Of a stretch of DNA of 36,254 nucleotides, positions 26,243 through 34,321 are shown piece by piece. Each line of letters starts with the position of its first letter. The stretch's first letter is position 1. The position numbers and the translations under genes were made by a program. Under the pieces are notes generated by a model that was given only the letters and a program-made list of their open reading frames with translations, had not been told where the DNA came from and ran no database searches. The stretch is from the NCBI GenBank assembly GCA_045605145.1, contig JAZUPH010000015.1:1-36254 (forward strand), read 5' to 3'. The stretch is from CAMNAO01 sp045605145. Lineage in GTDB: Bacteria; Bacillota; Clostridia; Oscillospirales; Oscillospiraceae.

Positions 26243-27088
26243 ATGGATTACGCAAAACAGAAAGAGCTTTCTGTCATCGCAGCCAAAGCGCGCATTGGCA
26301 TCGTGGACTCCACCCATGCGGCAAAGTCCGGTCATCCCGGCGGTTCGCTCAGCTGCGTGGACATCCTGGCATCCCTTTATTTCGACAGGATGAATGTGGA
26401 TCCCACCAATCCCAAGGACCCCGATCGTGACAGATTCGTGCTGTCCAAAGGGCATTGTACCCCCGCGCTTTATTCCATTCTCGCTCTGAAAGGCTTCTTC
26501 CCCTGGGAAGACCTGCTGCTTTTCCGCAGCATCAACAGCCATTACTCCGGACACCCGGATATGACCTGCATCCCCGGTGTGGATATGTCAACCGGCTCTC
26601 TGGGTCAGGGTATTGCTGCCGCAGTCGGTATGGCTCTGGCGGGCAAGCTGGATAAGAAAGATTACCGTGTTTACTCCGTCATGGGCGACGGCGAGCAGGA
26701 GGAAGGCGAAGTTTGGGAGGCCGCTATGGCCGCTGCCAAGTATAAGCTGGATAACCTGTGCGCATTTGTGGACTGTAACGGTCTGCAGATCGATGGACGC
26801 GTGTCCGACGTCATGCCCATCGAGCCCATCGACAAGAAGTATGAGGCCTTTGGTTGGAATGTGATCGTGATCGACGGTCACGATTTCCAGGCCATACACA
26901 ACGCACTTGACGCCGCTGAGGCGTGCAAGGGCAAGCCCACCGCCATTATCGCCCGCACTGTTAAGGGCAAGGGCGTATCTTTCATGGAAGATCAGGCCGG
27001 CTGGCACGGCGTTGCCCCCAACGATGAGCAGCACGCCGCCGCCCGCAAAGAGCTTGAGGCCGCACTGAGCGAGAAGGAGGCAATGTAA
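26243..27088 (+). CDS. Transketolase, N-terminal (TPP-binding) subunit
   Basis: A 281-residue N-terminal half of transketolase, which moves two-carbon units between sugar phosphates in the non-oxidative pentose phosphate pathway. It carries HAAKSGHPGGSLS, DRFVLSKGH and GVDMSTGSLGQG. The TPP/Mg motif is GDGEQEEGEVWEA, with the distal DCNGLQIDG. Split two-gene transketolases are common in Clostridia, so this is not a truncated gene. AAGGAG precedes the ATG, and the C-subunit gene starts one base after the stop. Confidence 0.96.
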   Translation: MDYAKQKELSVIAAKARIGIVDSTHAAKSGHPGGSLSCVDILASLYFDRMNVDPTNPKDPDRDRFVLSKGHCTPALYSILALKGFFPWEDLLLFRSINSHYSGHPDMTCIPGVDMSTGSLGQGIAAAVGMALAGKLDKKDYRVYSVMGDGEQEEGEVWEAAMAAAKYKLDNLCAFVDCNGLQIDGRVSDVMPIEPIDKKYEAFGWNVIVIDGHDFQAIHNALDAAEACKGKPTAIIARTVKGKGVSFMEDQAGWHGVAPNDEQHAAARKELEAALSEKEAM

Positions 27089-27089
27089 T

Positions 27090-28040
27090 ATGGGCGTCAA
27101 AATCGCAACAAGAACCGCTTACGGCAACGCACTTGCCGAGTTTGCTGAGGAATATCCCAATCTTGTCGTGCTGGACGCTGACCTGTCCGGCTCCACCAAG
27201 AGCGGCACCTTTGGAAAGAAGTATCCCGAGCGCTTTTTCAACATGGGTATTGCCGAGTCCGGCATGATCTCCACCGCAGCTGGCCTTGCCGCCGCGGGCA
27301 AGATCGCATTCGCCAGCTCTTTCGCAATGTTCGCCACCGGCCGTACATGGGAACAGATCCGCAACAGCGTGGCATATCCCCGGCTGAACGTGAAAATCGC
27401 CGGATCCCACGGCGGACTTTCCGTCGGTGAGGACGGTGCCACTCATCAGGCCACCGAAGACATGGCTATTATGCGCGCCATCCCCGGGATGATGGTCATC
27501 TGCCCCTGTGACGCAAACGAGATGCGTTTCGCGGTGAAGGCTCTTCTGGATTATGACGGCCCCGCTTACCTGCGTCTCGGCCGTGCCGATGTTGAGAATG
27601 TTACCGATCAGATCCCCGGTTACAAGTTTGACCTGACCCGCGGCACTCTGCTGCGTGACGGCACTGATGTGACCATTATTGCTGTGGGTCTGACCGTGCA
27701 GATGTCCCTTAAGGCCGCCGAGATCCTTGCAGAGCAGGGTATTTCCGCCCGCATCATCGATATGCACACCATTAAGCCCCTTGATGAGGAAATGGTCATG
27801 AAGGCTGCCCTTGAAACCGGCTGCATAGTCACCGCTGAGGAACACAACATTGTCGGCGGCCTCGCCGGCGCCGTGTGTGAGTACCTCTCGGAGAACTATC
27901 CCGTTCCCATTGAGCGCGTGGGTATCCGCGATGTGTTTGGTCGTTCCGGCAAGGCGGAAGAGGTTCTTAACTACTTCGGCATTACCGCCCAGGGAATTGC
28001 CGACGCCGCCATGCGCGCTGTCGCCAGAAAGAACCGCTGA
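27090..28040 (+). CDS. Transketolase, C-terminal (pyrimidine-binding) subunit
   Basis: A 316-residue partner holding the pyrimidine-binding and C-terminal domains. Near the start is VVLDADLSGSTKSGTF, then the glutamate segment NMGIAESGMISTAAGLA that activates the TPP aminopyrimidine ring. GSHGGLSVGEDGATHQ and the C-terminal VTAEEHNIVGGLAG follow. The AAGGAGG used for its start lies inside the end of the N-subunit gene, so the two are translationally linked. The LTA-synthase-like gene starts 9 nt after its stop. Confidence 0.96.
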   Translation: MGVKIATRTAYGNALAEFAEEYPNLVVLDADLSGSTKSGTFGKKYPERFFNMGIAESGMISTAAGLAAAGKIAFASSFAMFATGRTWEQIRNSVAYPRLNVKIAGSHGGLSVGEDGATHQATEDMAIMRAIPGMMVICPCDANEMRFAVKALLDYDGPAYLRLGRADVENVTDQIPGYKFDLTRGTLLRDGTDVTIIAVGLTVQMSLKAAEILAEQGISARIIDMHTIKPLDEEMVMKAALETGCIVTAEEHNIVGGLAGAVCEYLSENYPVPIERVGIRDVFGRSGKAEEVLNYFGITAQGIADAAMRAVARKNR

Positions 28041-28049
28041 GGAACCGGG

Positions 28050-30137
28050 ATGAAGCATTCTGCCGTTATCGAAACAGAAGAAATCCGCAGCCGCAAAGGT
28101 TTGTGGGGCGATGTGGTATGTTTTGTTAACAACGCACTGGATGTCCACCCTGTAATAAGCACCCTTACTGTAAGCGCCTTTCTCGCTTTGATAATCGAAA
28201 TACTGGGCAGGCACTCTTTGACCGAAGGTTTTTGGTTCCTGCTCAGTCATCCTGAGATATTTATGTGCAACTGTCTGATAATCGCAGCAACAGTTGCACT
28301 GTCTCTTTTACCGAAAAAGCGCCTGGTATGGACTTTGCTGGTATCCTTCATCTGGCTTGGTCTGGGCATTGCCGAGTGCGTTGTCCTCAGCTTCAGGACC
28401 ACACCCATCAGTGCGATAGATTTCACTATCTTTCTGTCGGTGCTGCCGATCATTAATTATTATCTTACGATACCCCAGATCATTCTGATACTTGCCGCCT
28501 TCTGCATTGCCGTAGCATTTGTGGTGTGGCTTGGCATAAAGTGCAGACAATTAGTGTCGCTGAACTTTGCCAGACGCGCGTGCATCTGCGTCGGGTTTAT
28601 CGCCGCCTGCCTCATATATGTATTTATAGGCCGCTGGACCGGCTTTATGGGCACAAAATTCAGCAACATCGGCACCGCCTATAACGACTACGGCTTCCCA
28701 TACTGCTTCAGTGTCAGTATTTTTGACCGAGGCATAGGAAAACCCGCCGACTACTCAAGCGATCTGGTGCAGAGCATCGTTGATCCGCTGGAGGGTGACG
28801 AGGAGAACAATAACCTGCTTGGAGCAGATATCTACACCGAGGTGCCTCTGGCAGGGGACGCGGTCCGGCCGAACATAATATTCCTGCAGCTTGAGTCTTT
28901 CTTCGATGTGAAATACATCCGTGATGCGCAGTTCTCAGAAGATCCCCTCCCCTATTTCACTGCCCTTAAAGAGCAGTGCCCCTCCGGTTTTCTGACCGTT
29001 CCCACCATCGGTGCCGGTACGGCAAATGTGGAATTTGAGGTACTCAGCGGTCTGTCCCTGGACTTTTTCGGCGCGGGTGAGTATCCATACAAAACGCTTC
29101 TCATGGATCAGACCTGCGAAACGATATGCTATAACCTGAAGGGGCTGGGCTACAGCACCACTGCCATCCACAACAACACCGCCACCTTCTACGACCGGCA
29201 CATCGTCTACCCGCACATAGGTTTTGACCGCTTCCTGTCCATTGAATATATGAACGACCTGAGCTACACGCAGGTTGGCTGGGCGCGGGACGAAGTACTG
29301 ACCGGTCAGACGATCAGAGCGCTCAGTGCCACCGAAGGCCTCGATTTCATATTCACCATTTCCGTACAGGGGCACGGCAAGTATCCCACCGAAGCCGCCG
29401 GAGAGATGGATGTGGATGTGAGCGGCCTTGACGATGAGCAGCTTGTCCCGGTGGAATACTTCGTCAATCAGCTGCACGAGGATGACATATTCCTGTATGA
29501 ACTCACTGCCGCACTGTCTGAGTTTGATGAGCCGGTAATGCTTGTGATATACGGCGACCATCTGCCCGGTTTTGAAGTTACCGACGATATGCTTGACGGC
29601 TGCAGCAGGTTCCAGACGGAGTATGTAATCTGGACCAATTACACAATGCAGGCCGACGACAGGGACCTGGCGGCATATCAGCTGGCGGCATATGTTATGG
29701 AGCTTTGCGGTTATCACGAGGGCGTTATCACCAAGTATCACCAGCTGGAGGCCGACAGCCCCACTTATTTGGAGGAGCTTGAGGTACTGGGCTATGATAT
29801 GCTGTACGGTGATCTGGACGCATGGGGCGGCCGCAATCCCTATGAGCCCACCGACATTCAGTTTGGTCTGGACACCATACGAGTCACAGGAGCCGAAATG
29901 ATCGGCGACACATTGTATGTCAGCGGCGACGATTTCACCGAAGCAAGTGTTATCTACGCCGGTGATGAGGCGCTAAAAACTGTGTTCATCAACAGCCACG
30001 CACTGATGTGCAGCGGATACACCTGCGAGCCGGGAACGATTATCAGTGTTCATCAGGTTACCGACGATCACATCGATCTGAGCCGCTCCAACGAGATTAT
30101 CTACGAGCCGCCCGGTGTCGTGCCGGACGATGGATAA
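28050..30137 (+). CDS. LTA synthase (LtaS)-like membrane sulfatase-fold protein with a C-terminal beta domain
   Basis: A 695-residue protein with about five N-terminal membrane helices (to about residue 205) and an extracellular sulfatase-fold domain. LtaS enzymes transfer glycerol-phosphate from phosphatidylglycerol to build polyglycerolphosphate polymers. The metal/catalytic positions fit: E282 (LESF), the nucleophile candidate T324 in GAGTANVEF, and D503-H504 in YGDHLPGF. ISVQGHGKYP is also present. The last 90 or so residues, after the sulfatase domain, look like a small beta-rich module (GDTLYVSGDDFTEASVIYAG), which is an addition to the standard LtaS plan. It ends the NUDIX-transketolase operon with a weak GAGGA site. 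It could instead be another phosphoglycerol transferase (MdoB-like). Confidence 0.85.
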   Translation: MKHSAVIETEEIRSRKGLWGDVVCFVNNALDVHPVISTLTVSAFLALIIEILGRHSLTEGFWFLLSHPEIFMCNCLIIAATVALSLLPKKRLVWTLLVSFIWLGLGIAECVVLSFRTTPISAIDFTIFLSVLPIINYYLTIPQIILILAAFCIAVAFVVWLGIKCRQLVSLNFARRACICVGFIAACLIYVFIGRWTGFMGTKFSNIGTAYNDYGFPYCFSVSIFDRGIGKPADYSSDLVQSIVDPLEGDEENNNLLGADIYTEVPLAGDAVRPNIIFLQLESFFDVKYIRDAQFSEDPLPYFTALKEQCPSGFLTVPTIGAGTANVEFEVLSGLSLDFFGAGEYPYKTLLMDQTCETICYNLKGLGYSTTAIHNNTATFYDRHIVYPHIGFDRFLSIEYMNDLSYTQVGWARDEVLTGQTIRALSATEGLDFIFTISVQGHGKYPTEAAGEMDVDVSGLDDEQLVPVEYFVNQLHEDDIFLYELTAALSEFDEPVMLVIYGDHLPGFEVTDDMLDGCSRFQTEYVIWTNYTMQADDRDLAAYQLAAYVMELCGYHEGVITKYHQLEADSPTYLEELEVLGYDMLYGDLDAWGGRNPYEPTDIQFGLDTIRVTGAEMIGDTLYVSGDDFTEASVIYAGDEALKTVFINSHALMCSGYTCEPGTIISVHQVTDDHIDLSRSNEIIYEPPGVVPDDG

Positions 30138-30160
30138 TGACCTCAAGGCGCAAATGGTAT

Positions 30161-30200
30161 AAGCCGCCTGCCTCAGATGAGGCAGGCGGCTTTTGTGTGT
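30161..30200. terminator. Strong terminator between convergent operons
   Basis: A perfect 14-bp stem (AAGCCGCCTGCCTC at 30161-30174 with GAGGCAGGCGGCTT at 30179-30192) has a 4-nt loop and a TTTTGTGTGT tail on the + strand. It is the best terminator in the window. Confidence 0.92.
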
Positions 30201-30217
30201 CAATAATTCTGTGTATA

Positions 30218-30985
30218 TCACCAGCCGAAGACAAGAAAATGCCAAACGCCCAACGATTCGCGGATAAAATGGTTGATGCGCAGAGTGATTATACTGGTCG
30301 GAGCGGCAACGTTCTTAACTTGCCAGCCCATGCTCTCCGCCATAAGGCTTGCGCGCAGAAGGTGGTATTCGCTGGTAAGCAGCGCCACGCTCGCCTGGGC
30401 ATCACCGCGGCTTGTGATTATATCAAAGGAGAACAGCAGGTTCTCGTGAGTACTGGTTGCGCACTCCTCTTTAATAAGGCGCTCAGCTTCGATACCGCGC
30501 TGGGACAGCCAGCGGTACATACACTCAGCCTCGGTAATATCCTCATGTTCACCCTGCCCTCCGGAAAGAATTGCCACACTGTCCGGATATGTCTCAAGAT
30601 ACCAAAGCGCCACTTCCAGCCTGTCGGCAAGTGACCGTGAAGGCACAGTTCCGTTGACCCCGGCGCCAAGGACAATGATGTAGTCCGCTTGCGGGTCTCT
30701 ATCCGTGCGTGCCGAGGAAACGATATGGTACTCGGTAATTCCGAAGACGATGAAGAACAGCACCATGGCACAGACGGTGAGCTTAATCAGCACCTGCGAC
30801 GCGGCATAATATTTGCCAGCGGGCACATTCAAAAGCAGCAGGAACCACAGGATCGCCGCGGCAATTATCCACAATGTAAGAGCGAGCATTCCGTGACCAG
30901 TGGGGACGAACATAAAAAACAAGCCGAGCAATACCAGCACTGCCGCGCTTACAATAAATATCTTACACATTTCTCTGCCTATCAT
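30218..30985 (-). CDS. YdcF/ElyC/SanA (DUF218) family membrane protein
   Basis: A 255-residue protein with three or four hydrophobic helices in the first 75 or so residues and a DUF218 domain outside or facing the cytoplasm. The domain signature starts DYIIVLGAGVNGTVPSRSLADRL, followed by AILSGGQGEHEDITEAE and EECATSTHENLLFS. ElyC and SanA members act in envelope and peptidoglycan integrity, but the reaction is unknown. The ATG at 30985 overlaps the ABC-F stop (TGATG arrangement), so the two genes are translationally coupled. The frame continues upstream for 14 codons without support. Confidence 0.85.
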   Translation of the reverse strand: MIGREMCKIFIVSAAVLVLLGLFFMFVPTGHGMLALTLWIIAAAILWFLLLLNVPAGKYYAASQVLIKLTVCAMVLFFIVFGITEYHIVSSARTDRDPQADYIIVLGAGVNGTVPSRSLADRLEVALWYLETYPDSVAILSGGQGEHEDITEAECMYRWLSQRGIEAERLIKEECATSTHENLLFSFDIITSRGDAQASVALLTSEYHLLRASLMAESMGWQVKNVAAPTSIITLRINHFIRESLGVWHFLVFGW

Positions 30986-32922
30986 CACGCCCTGCCCTCT
31001 TCCATCAGCTCGCTCAGCTCTTCCCATTGGAGCATGATCTCCTCCAGCGCAGCCTCAAGCTCAGCCTGCTGCCGGGTAAGTTCAATCAGCTTTTCATAAT
31101 CTGAGGCGTACTGCTCCTGTTGGGCAGCAAGCTCCGAGAGCTGAGCTTCAAGGGCAGCGATCTCTTTTTCCACCTTTGCGATGCGGCGGTCAAGATTGCG
31201 TAGATTGGGCTTTTTCTCCTGAGCCTTCTGCTGTTGCTCTTTCTCGGCGGCCTTGCGGCTGCGCTCGGCTTCCATCTGGCGGCGTTTCTGCTGGCGCTCC
31301 CGCTCGTCGCGCAGGTGCGCCTGTTCCTTATACTCATCGTAGCCGCACTTATACTCGGTCATGTGACCGCCGCGCATCTCCCAAATTCGGTTTGCGTAGC
31401 GGCGGATGAAATATCTGTCATGGGAGACGAAAATAAGTGCCTTGCCATATTCGTCAAGGGCGGATTCTATCCACTCGCGGGAGGCGATGTCGAGATGGTT
31501 GGTAGGCTCGTCAAGGACAAGGAGATTAATGTCCTCTTTCATCAGCACGCACAGCTTAAGTCTACGCTGTTCGCCGCCGGAAAGGGCGGACACGGGCTTA
31601 AACACATCGTTGCCGGAAAAGCCAAATGCACCCAGACGGTCACGGGCCTCCTGCGGCTCAAAACCGGCGTGGTAGATCATTTCATCGTAAAGGCTCAGTT
31701 CCGGCCGATCAAATTTTACAAGCTGAGGCAGATACGCCATTTTAACTGACGGCCCCTGCAGGGCGTACCCCTCCATAGGCTCATGAAGGCCCAGGATCGT
31801 GTTGAGGAAGGTGGTCTTGCCCGCACCGTTATCGCCAAGGATGGCAATACGCTCGCCACCCTGAACCAGCATATTGACATCTTCAAACAGCCGGTTGCCG
31901 TCATAGCCACCGGACAGACCGCGAAGCACCATAAGCTCGTCAGCGCGGAAATCCTGCTCTTTGAAGCGGATCTTCATAATGCGCTCCATCTTCGGCTTAT
32001 CTCCCTGCACCTGTTCAATGCGGTCGATACGGCTCTGGATGGCGAAGGACTTCTTCATCAGGTTCTTGTTGCCGGTGCCCCACTGATAAAGGCGGTCCCG
32101 GGATACGCTCAGGCGCTTGATCTCGGCCTCGCTCTTCTCCCAGCGGCGCAGCTGCTCTTCATAGCGGCGGACGCGCTCCTGCTCGTAGAAGCTGTAATTG
32201 CCGCTGTAAAGCTCCGCGGCCCCGTTTTTGATCTCGACTATCCTGGTGACGGTGCGGTCGAGGAAGTAGCGGTCATGGGATACGATAAGAACCGTGCCCT
32301 TGAAGCCGCGTATATACTCCTCAAGCCATTCAACGCCGGCCATGTCAAGATGGTTCGTCGGCTCATCCAGAAGGAGTATGTCGGTATCCTCCAGCAGCAG
32401 GCGCGCAAGATTGATACGGGTGCGCTCACCGCCGGAAAGCTCACTGAAGGGGCGCTCACGCAGATCCGGCGTTATGCCAAGACCGTTTGCAACTATGTTT
32501 CGGTTGCGCTCGGTATCGTAGCCGCCGCTGATCTCAAACTCCACACGCAGCTTGTCATAGGCCGCCATGTTCGCATCGGTCGGGTCGTTTGCCAGCGTCT
32601 CCTCCAGCCGGTGAAGCTGAGCCGACATTCTGTCAAGACGCTTGTGGGCATCCTTGAGCACATCCTCACCGGTAAAGTGGGGCGGGAATTTGGGGATCTG
32701 GCTCATAAGGCCGGCTCTTCGCCCCATCGCTACGGTCGCAGTGCCGATGTCCGGCTCTATATGTCCGGTGAGCATACGCAAAAGGGTGGTCTTGCCGGCT
32801 CCGTTTTTGCCCAACAGACCCACATGCTCGCCGCGAAGCACCTCAAAACTGAGATTCTCCAGAATATTCTGGCCTATGACAAAGGCTTTTGTAACTTTTC
32901 TTACTTCAATGTCAATTTCCAT
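30985..32922 (-). CDS. ABC-F family ATPase (YdiF/Uup-like)
   Basis: A 645-residue soluble protein with two ABC ATPase domains and no membrane segments. ABC-F proteins act on ribosomes in translation or antibiotic protection. NBD1 has Walker A GKNGAGKTT (38-46), LSGGERTR and LLLDEPTNHLD. The charged inter-domain linker (about 245-310) reaches toward the ribosomal P site in known structures. NBD2 has GDNGAGKTT, LSGGEQRR and LVLDEPTNHLD. The end is a Uup/YdiF-type coiled coil (about 540-645). I chose the ATG at 32922; a GTG eight codons upstream lies inside a terminator-like hairpin. There is no normal ribosome site. The hairpin and leader ORF upstream suggest regulated expression. Resistance specificity cannot be assigned. 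Confidence 0.93.
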   Translation of the reverse strand: MEIDIEVRKVTKAFVIGQNILENLSFEVLRGEHVGLLGKNGAGKTTLLRMLTGHIEPDIGTATVAMGRRAGLMSQIPKFPPHFTGEDVLKDAHKRLDRMSAQLHRLEETLANDPTDANMAAYDKLRVEFEISGGYDTERNRNIVANGLGITPDLRERPFSELSGGERTRINLARLLLEDTDILLLDEPTNHLDMAGVEWLEEYIRGFKGTVLIVSHDRYFLDRTVTRIVEIKNGAAELYSGNYSFYEQERVRRYEEQLRRWEKSEAEIKRLSVSRDRLYQWGTGNKNLMKKSFAIQSRIDRIEQVQGDKPKMERIMKIRFKEQDFRADELMVLRGLSGGYDGNRLFEDVNMLVQGGERIAILGDNGAGKTTFLNTILGLHEPMEGYALQGPSVKMAYLPQLVKFDRPELSLYDEMIYHAGFEPQEARDRLGAFGFSGNDVFKPVSALSGGEQRRLKLCVLMKEDINLLVLDEPTNHLDIASREWIESALDEYGKALIFVSHDRYFIRRYANRIWEMRGGHMTEYKCGYDEYKEQAHLRDERERQQKRRQMEAERSRKAAEKEQQQKAQEKKPNLRNLDRRIAKVEKEIAALEAQLSELAAQQEQYASDYEKLIELTRQQAELEAALEEIMLQWEELSELMEEGRA

Positions 32923-32965
32923 ATTGCAAAAAGTGTCGGCCCGCACTGTTGTGACGGGCCGACAT
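32912..32965 (-). CDS. Candidate 17-residue leader peptide overlapping the ABC-F start
   Basis: ATG at 32965-32963, reading MSARHNSAGRHFLQYGN and a stop at 32912. Its frame passes through the entire terminator hairpin and ends 11 nt inside the ABC-F gene, so its translation would melt the hairpin and could reload ribosomes at the ABC-F ATG. The upstream GGCGG is only a weak ribosome site. It could be chance. Confidence 0.3.
   Translation of the reverse strand: MSARHNSAGRHFLQYGN
32928..32964 (-). terminator. Terminator/attenuator hairpin directly before the ABC-F start codon
   Basis: A 10-bp GC-rich stem (TGTCGGCCCG at 32934-32943 and CGGGCCGACA at 32955-32964) has an inner CAC/GTG pair. On the minus strand it is followed by TTTTT at 32932-32928. 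The U-run ends five bases before the ABC-F ATG. Any transcript reaching ABC-F from upstream has to cross it. Confidence 0.8.
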
Positions 32966-33002
32966 ACTGACCGCCGACAGGGCGGCTGATTTTGTTAACA
33001 GC

Positions 33003-33020
33003 TCTGTGCCGGGGCACAGA
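33003..33020 (-). terminator. Second hairpin after the zinc-ribbon protein gene
   Basis: An inverted repeat, TCTGTGCC (33003-33010) with GGCACAGA (33013-33020), just after the stop codon at 33027. The tail GCTGTTAACA lacks a proper U-run, so termination here is uncertain. Confidence 0.4.
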
Positions 33021-33026
33021 AATCAA

Positions 33027-33989
33027 TTACTGAAGGGACTGACCGCAACTGCCGCAGAAGACAGAGCCTTCAACTACAGGGGCGCCGCAGCTAGGGCAGA
33101 AAGCAGGAGCCGCAGCCTCCTCGACGGGGGCAGCAGGAGCGACAGGTGCTTCATACACAGGAGCCTGATACTCAACCACCGGCTGCTCAGGAGCGTAGGT
33201 GTAAGGCTGCTGAGGATACTGGGGATAAACAGGCTGCTGCTGAGGATACTGGGGATAACCGGGCTGCTGCTGAGGATACTGAGGATAACCGGGCTGCTGA
33301 GGATACTGGGGATAGCCAGCCATTGCGGGAGCGGGCTTAACAGGGGCCACATAAGTGGGGTTGGTAGCCTCTTCCCAGATGCAGGCATGAATAAGACCAC
33401 GCAGCAGGCCGACAAACAGCATATACGCAATATCAAAGGCAAACAGAATAATGGCAAACAGAACACCGAGATAAGGGATGCTGGCCAAAGCAATGAAAAT
33501 CGCGTTGACAAGGATAAAGCCACCGATAACGATAAGGTCAGACAGGAACATAGTCATCTTATATCCCTTGGTCTTCGCCATTGACTTGGCAAGAGCCTGA
33601 GTGGAAGAAACCTCATTATCCGTTACCAGTATGTAGGGAACAAAGCTGTAACTGTAGGACTTGATAATGCCGACTACGGGAACAGCCATCCACATAATCT
33701 CCCAAAGTTTTTTCCAGCCCATGCCGGTAGCGACACGAGTGAAAATTTTGAAGCCTTTGAAGCCGCTGAACAGCTGCTCTTCATTATAGTTCTGGCCCTT
33801 GATGGCGTTGAGATAGACCATGACCATACCGAACTGAAGCACCATGGTGATGGGCAGAATGACAATGGGCAAAATGCAGAACATGGAGGCAAGGCTGCAC
33901 AAAACAGAAAATGCCAGAGAAAGACTCCAAAGCCTGATGGGTTTCTGCATAAGCATAGCCAACGCTTTTTTAAGAATATGGAATAACAT
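33027..33989 (-). CDS. Membrane protein with Pro/Tyr/Gln repeats and C-terminal zinc ribbon
   Basis: No named function is recognised. The 320 residues start with an amphipathic KKALAMLMQKPIRLWSLSLAF segment and four to five hydrophobic helices to about residue 205, like DUF975-type membrane proteins. A linker of PGYPQYPQQ-type repeats (four copies) and acidic Pro/Ala/Val sequence follows. The end is a zinc ribbon, FCPSCGAPV...FCGSCG. Such proteins with a terminal zinc ribbon are common in Clostridia, and the ribbon probably sits in the cytosol. AAAGGGG precedes the ATG at 33989, and the open frame 18 codons further upstream is unlikely. The promoter overlaps an inverted repeat. The ABC-F gene follows on the same strand. 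Confidence 0.8.
   Translation of the reverse strand: MLFHILKKALAMLMQKPIRLWSLSLAFSVLCSLASMFCILPIVILPITMVLQFGMVMVYLNAIKGQNYNEEQLFSGFKGFKIFTRVATGMGWKKLWEIMWMAVPVVGIIKSYSYSFVPYILVTDNEVSSTQALAKSMAKTKGYKMTMFLSDLIVIGGFILVNAIFIALASIPYLGVLFAIILFAFDIAYMLFVGLLRGLIHACIWEEATNPTYVAPVKPAPAMAGYPQYPQQPGYPQYPQQQPGYPQYPQQQPVYPQYPQQPYTYAPEQPVVEYQAPVYEAPVAPAAPVEEAAAPAFCPSCGAPVVEGSVFCGSCGQSLQ
33209..33314. repeat. Tandem repeat encoding PGYPQYPQQ-type units
   Basis: Four copies of GCTGAGGATACTGGGGATA (+ strand, one with a substitution) begin at 33209, 33239, 33269 and 33296, with periods of 30, 30 and 27 nt. All are multiples of three, so the reading frame is preserved. Repeat number may vary between strains. Confidence 0.85.
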
Positions 33990-34054
33990 AAAATGATCCC
34001 CTTTCACTTTAGTCGCGGTATAAGTGCCGATGACACAGCACACACCACGGGAAT

Positions 34055-34082
34055 ATTATACCATCAATTTCGCTAAATGCAA
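34055..34082 (-). promoter_or_regulatory. Predicted promoter of the zinc-ribbon protein gene
   Basis: Minus strand TTGCAT (34082-34077), a 16-nt spacer and TATAAT (34060-34055) with extended TGG, about 65 nt from the ATG. Confidence 0.65.
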
Positions 34083-34097
34083 TATTAAATTGCATTT
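34075..34097. promoter_or_regulatory. Inverted-repeat operator candidate overlapping the -35
   Basis: AAATGCAAT (34075-34083), a 5-nt spacer and ATTGCATTT (34089-34097): a perfect 9-bp palindrome covering the -35 of the zinc-ribbon gene promoter. It would suit a dimeric repressor. The regulator is unknown. Confidence 0.5.
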
Positions 34098-34181
34098 TCA
34101 CCACTTCTTAAACACATATTAAAGAAATTGCAGCCCGAAATCTGTCGAAATTGGCAGTACACATAAGTATATGCCATATTG

Positions 34182-34210
34182 TTGATTTTACGGTGCAAAA
34201 ATGGTATTAT
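34182..34210 (+). promoter_or_regulatory. Predicted promoter of deoC-pdp
   Basis: TTGATT (34182-34187), a 17-nt spacer and TATTAT (34205-34210) with an extended TGG. The start point would be about 105 nt before the deoC ATG. Confidence 0.6.
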
Positions 34211-34236
34211 TGGCAACGAAAAGTCTGATAGATAAT

Positions 34237-34267
34237 ATGCCGCAGTGGGTACATTTATCCCCGGCAT
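34237..34267 (+). other. Possible leader hairpin upstream of deoC
   Basis: ATGCCG (34237-34242) pairs with CGGCAT (34262-34267), with an inner GGG/CCC pair and an asymmetric bulge. It lies in the predicted 5' leader and lacks a U-run. Function unknown. Confidence 0.3.
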
Positions 34268-34321
34268 CTGCACGACAAATCACCAGCAGAACGCAAATAC
34301 ACGGACCGATGGAGGTTATTT

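Larger units (their letters stand above)
33990..34321. other. Divergent intergenic region of the zinc-ribbon gene and deoC
   Basis: A 332-nt gap that holds the two divergent promoters, an inverted-repeat operator candidate and a hairpin in the deoC leader. No further gene or RNA is seen. Confidence 0.7.

Noticed and set aside
27088..27090. Transketolase split as a possible frameshift of one gene
   Set aside because: The two genes have separate start signals and normal subunit lengths, and split transketolases are common in Clostridia.
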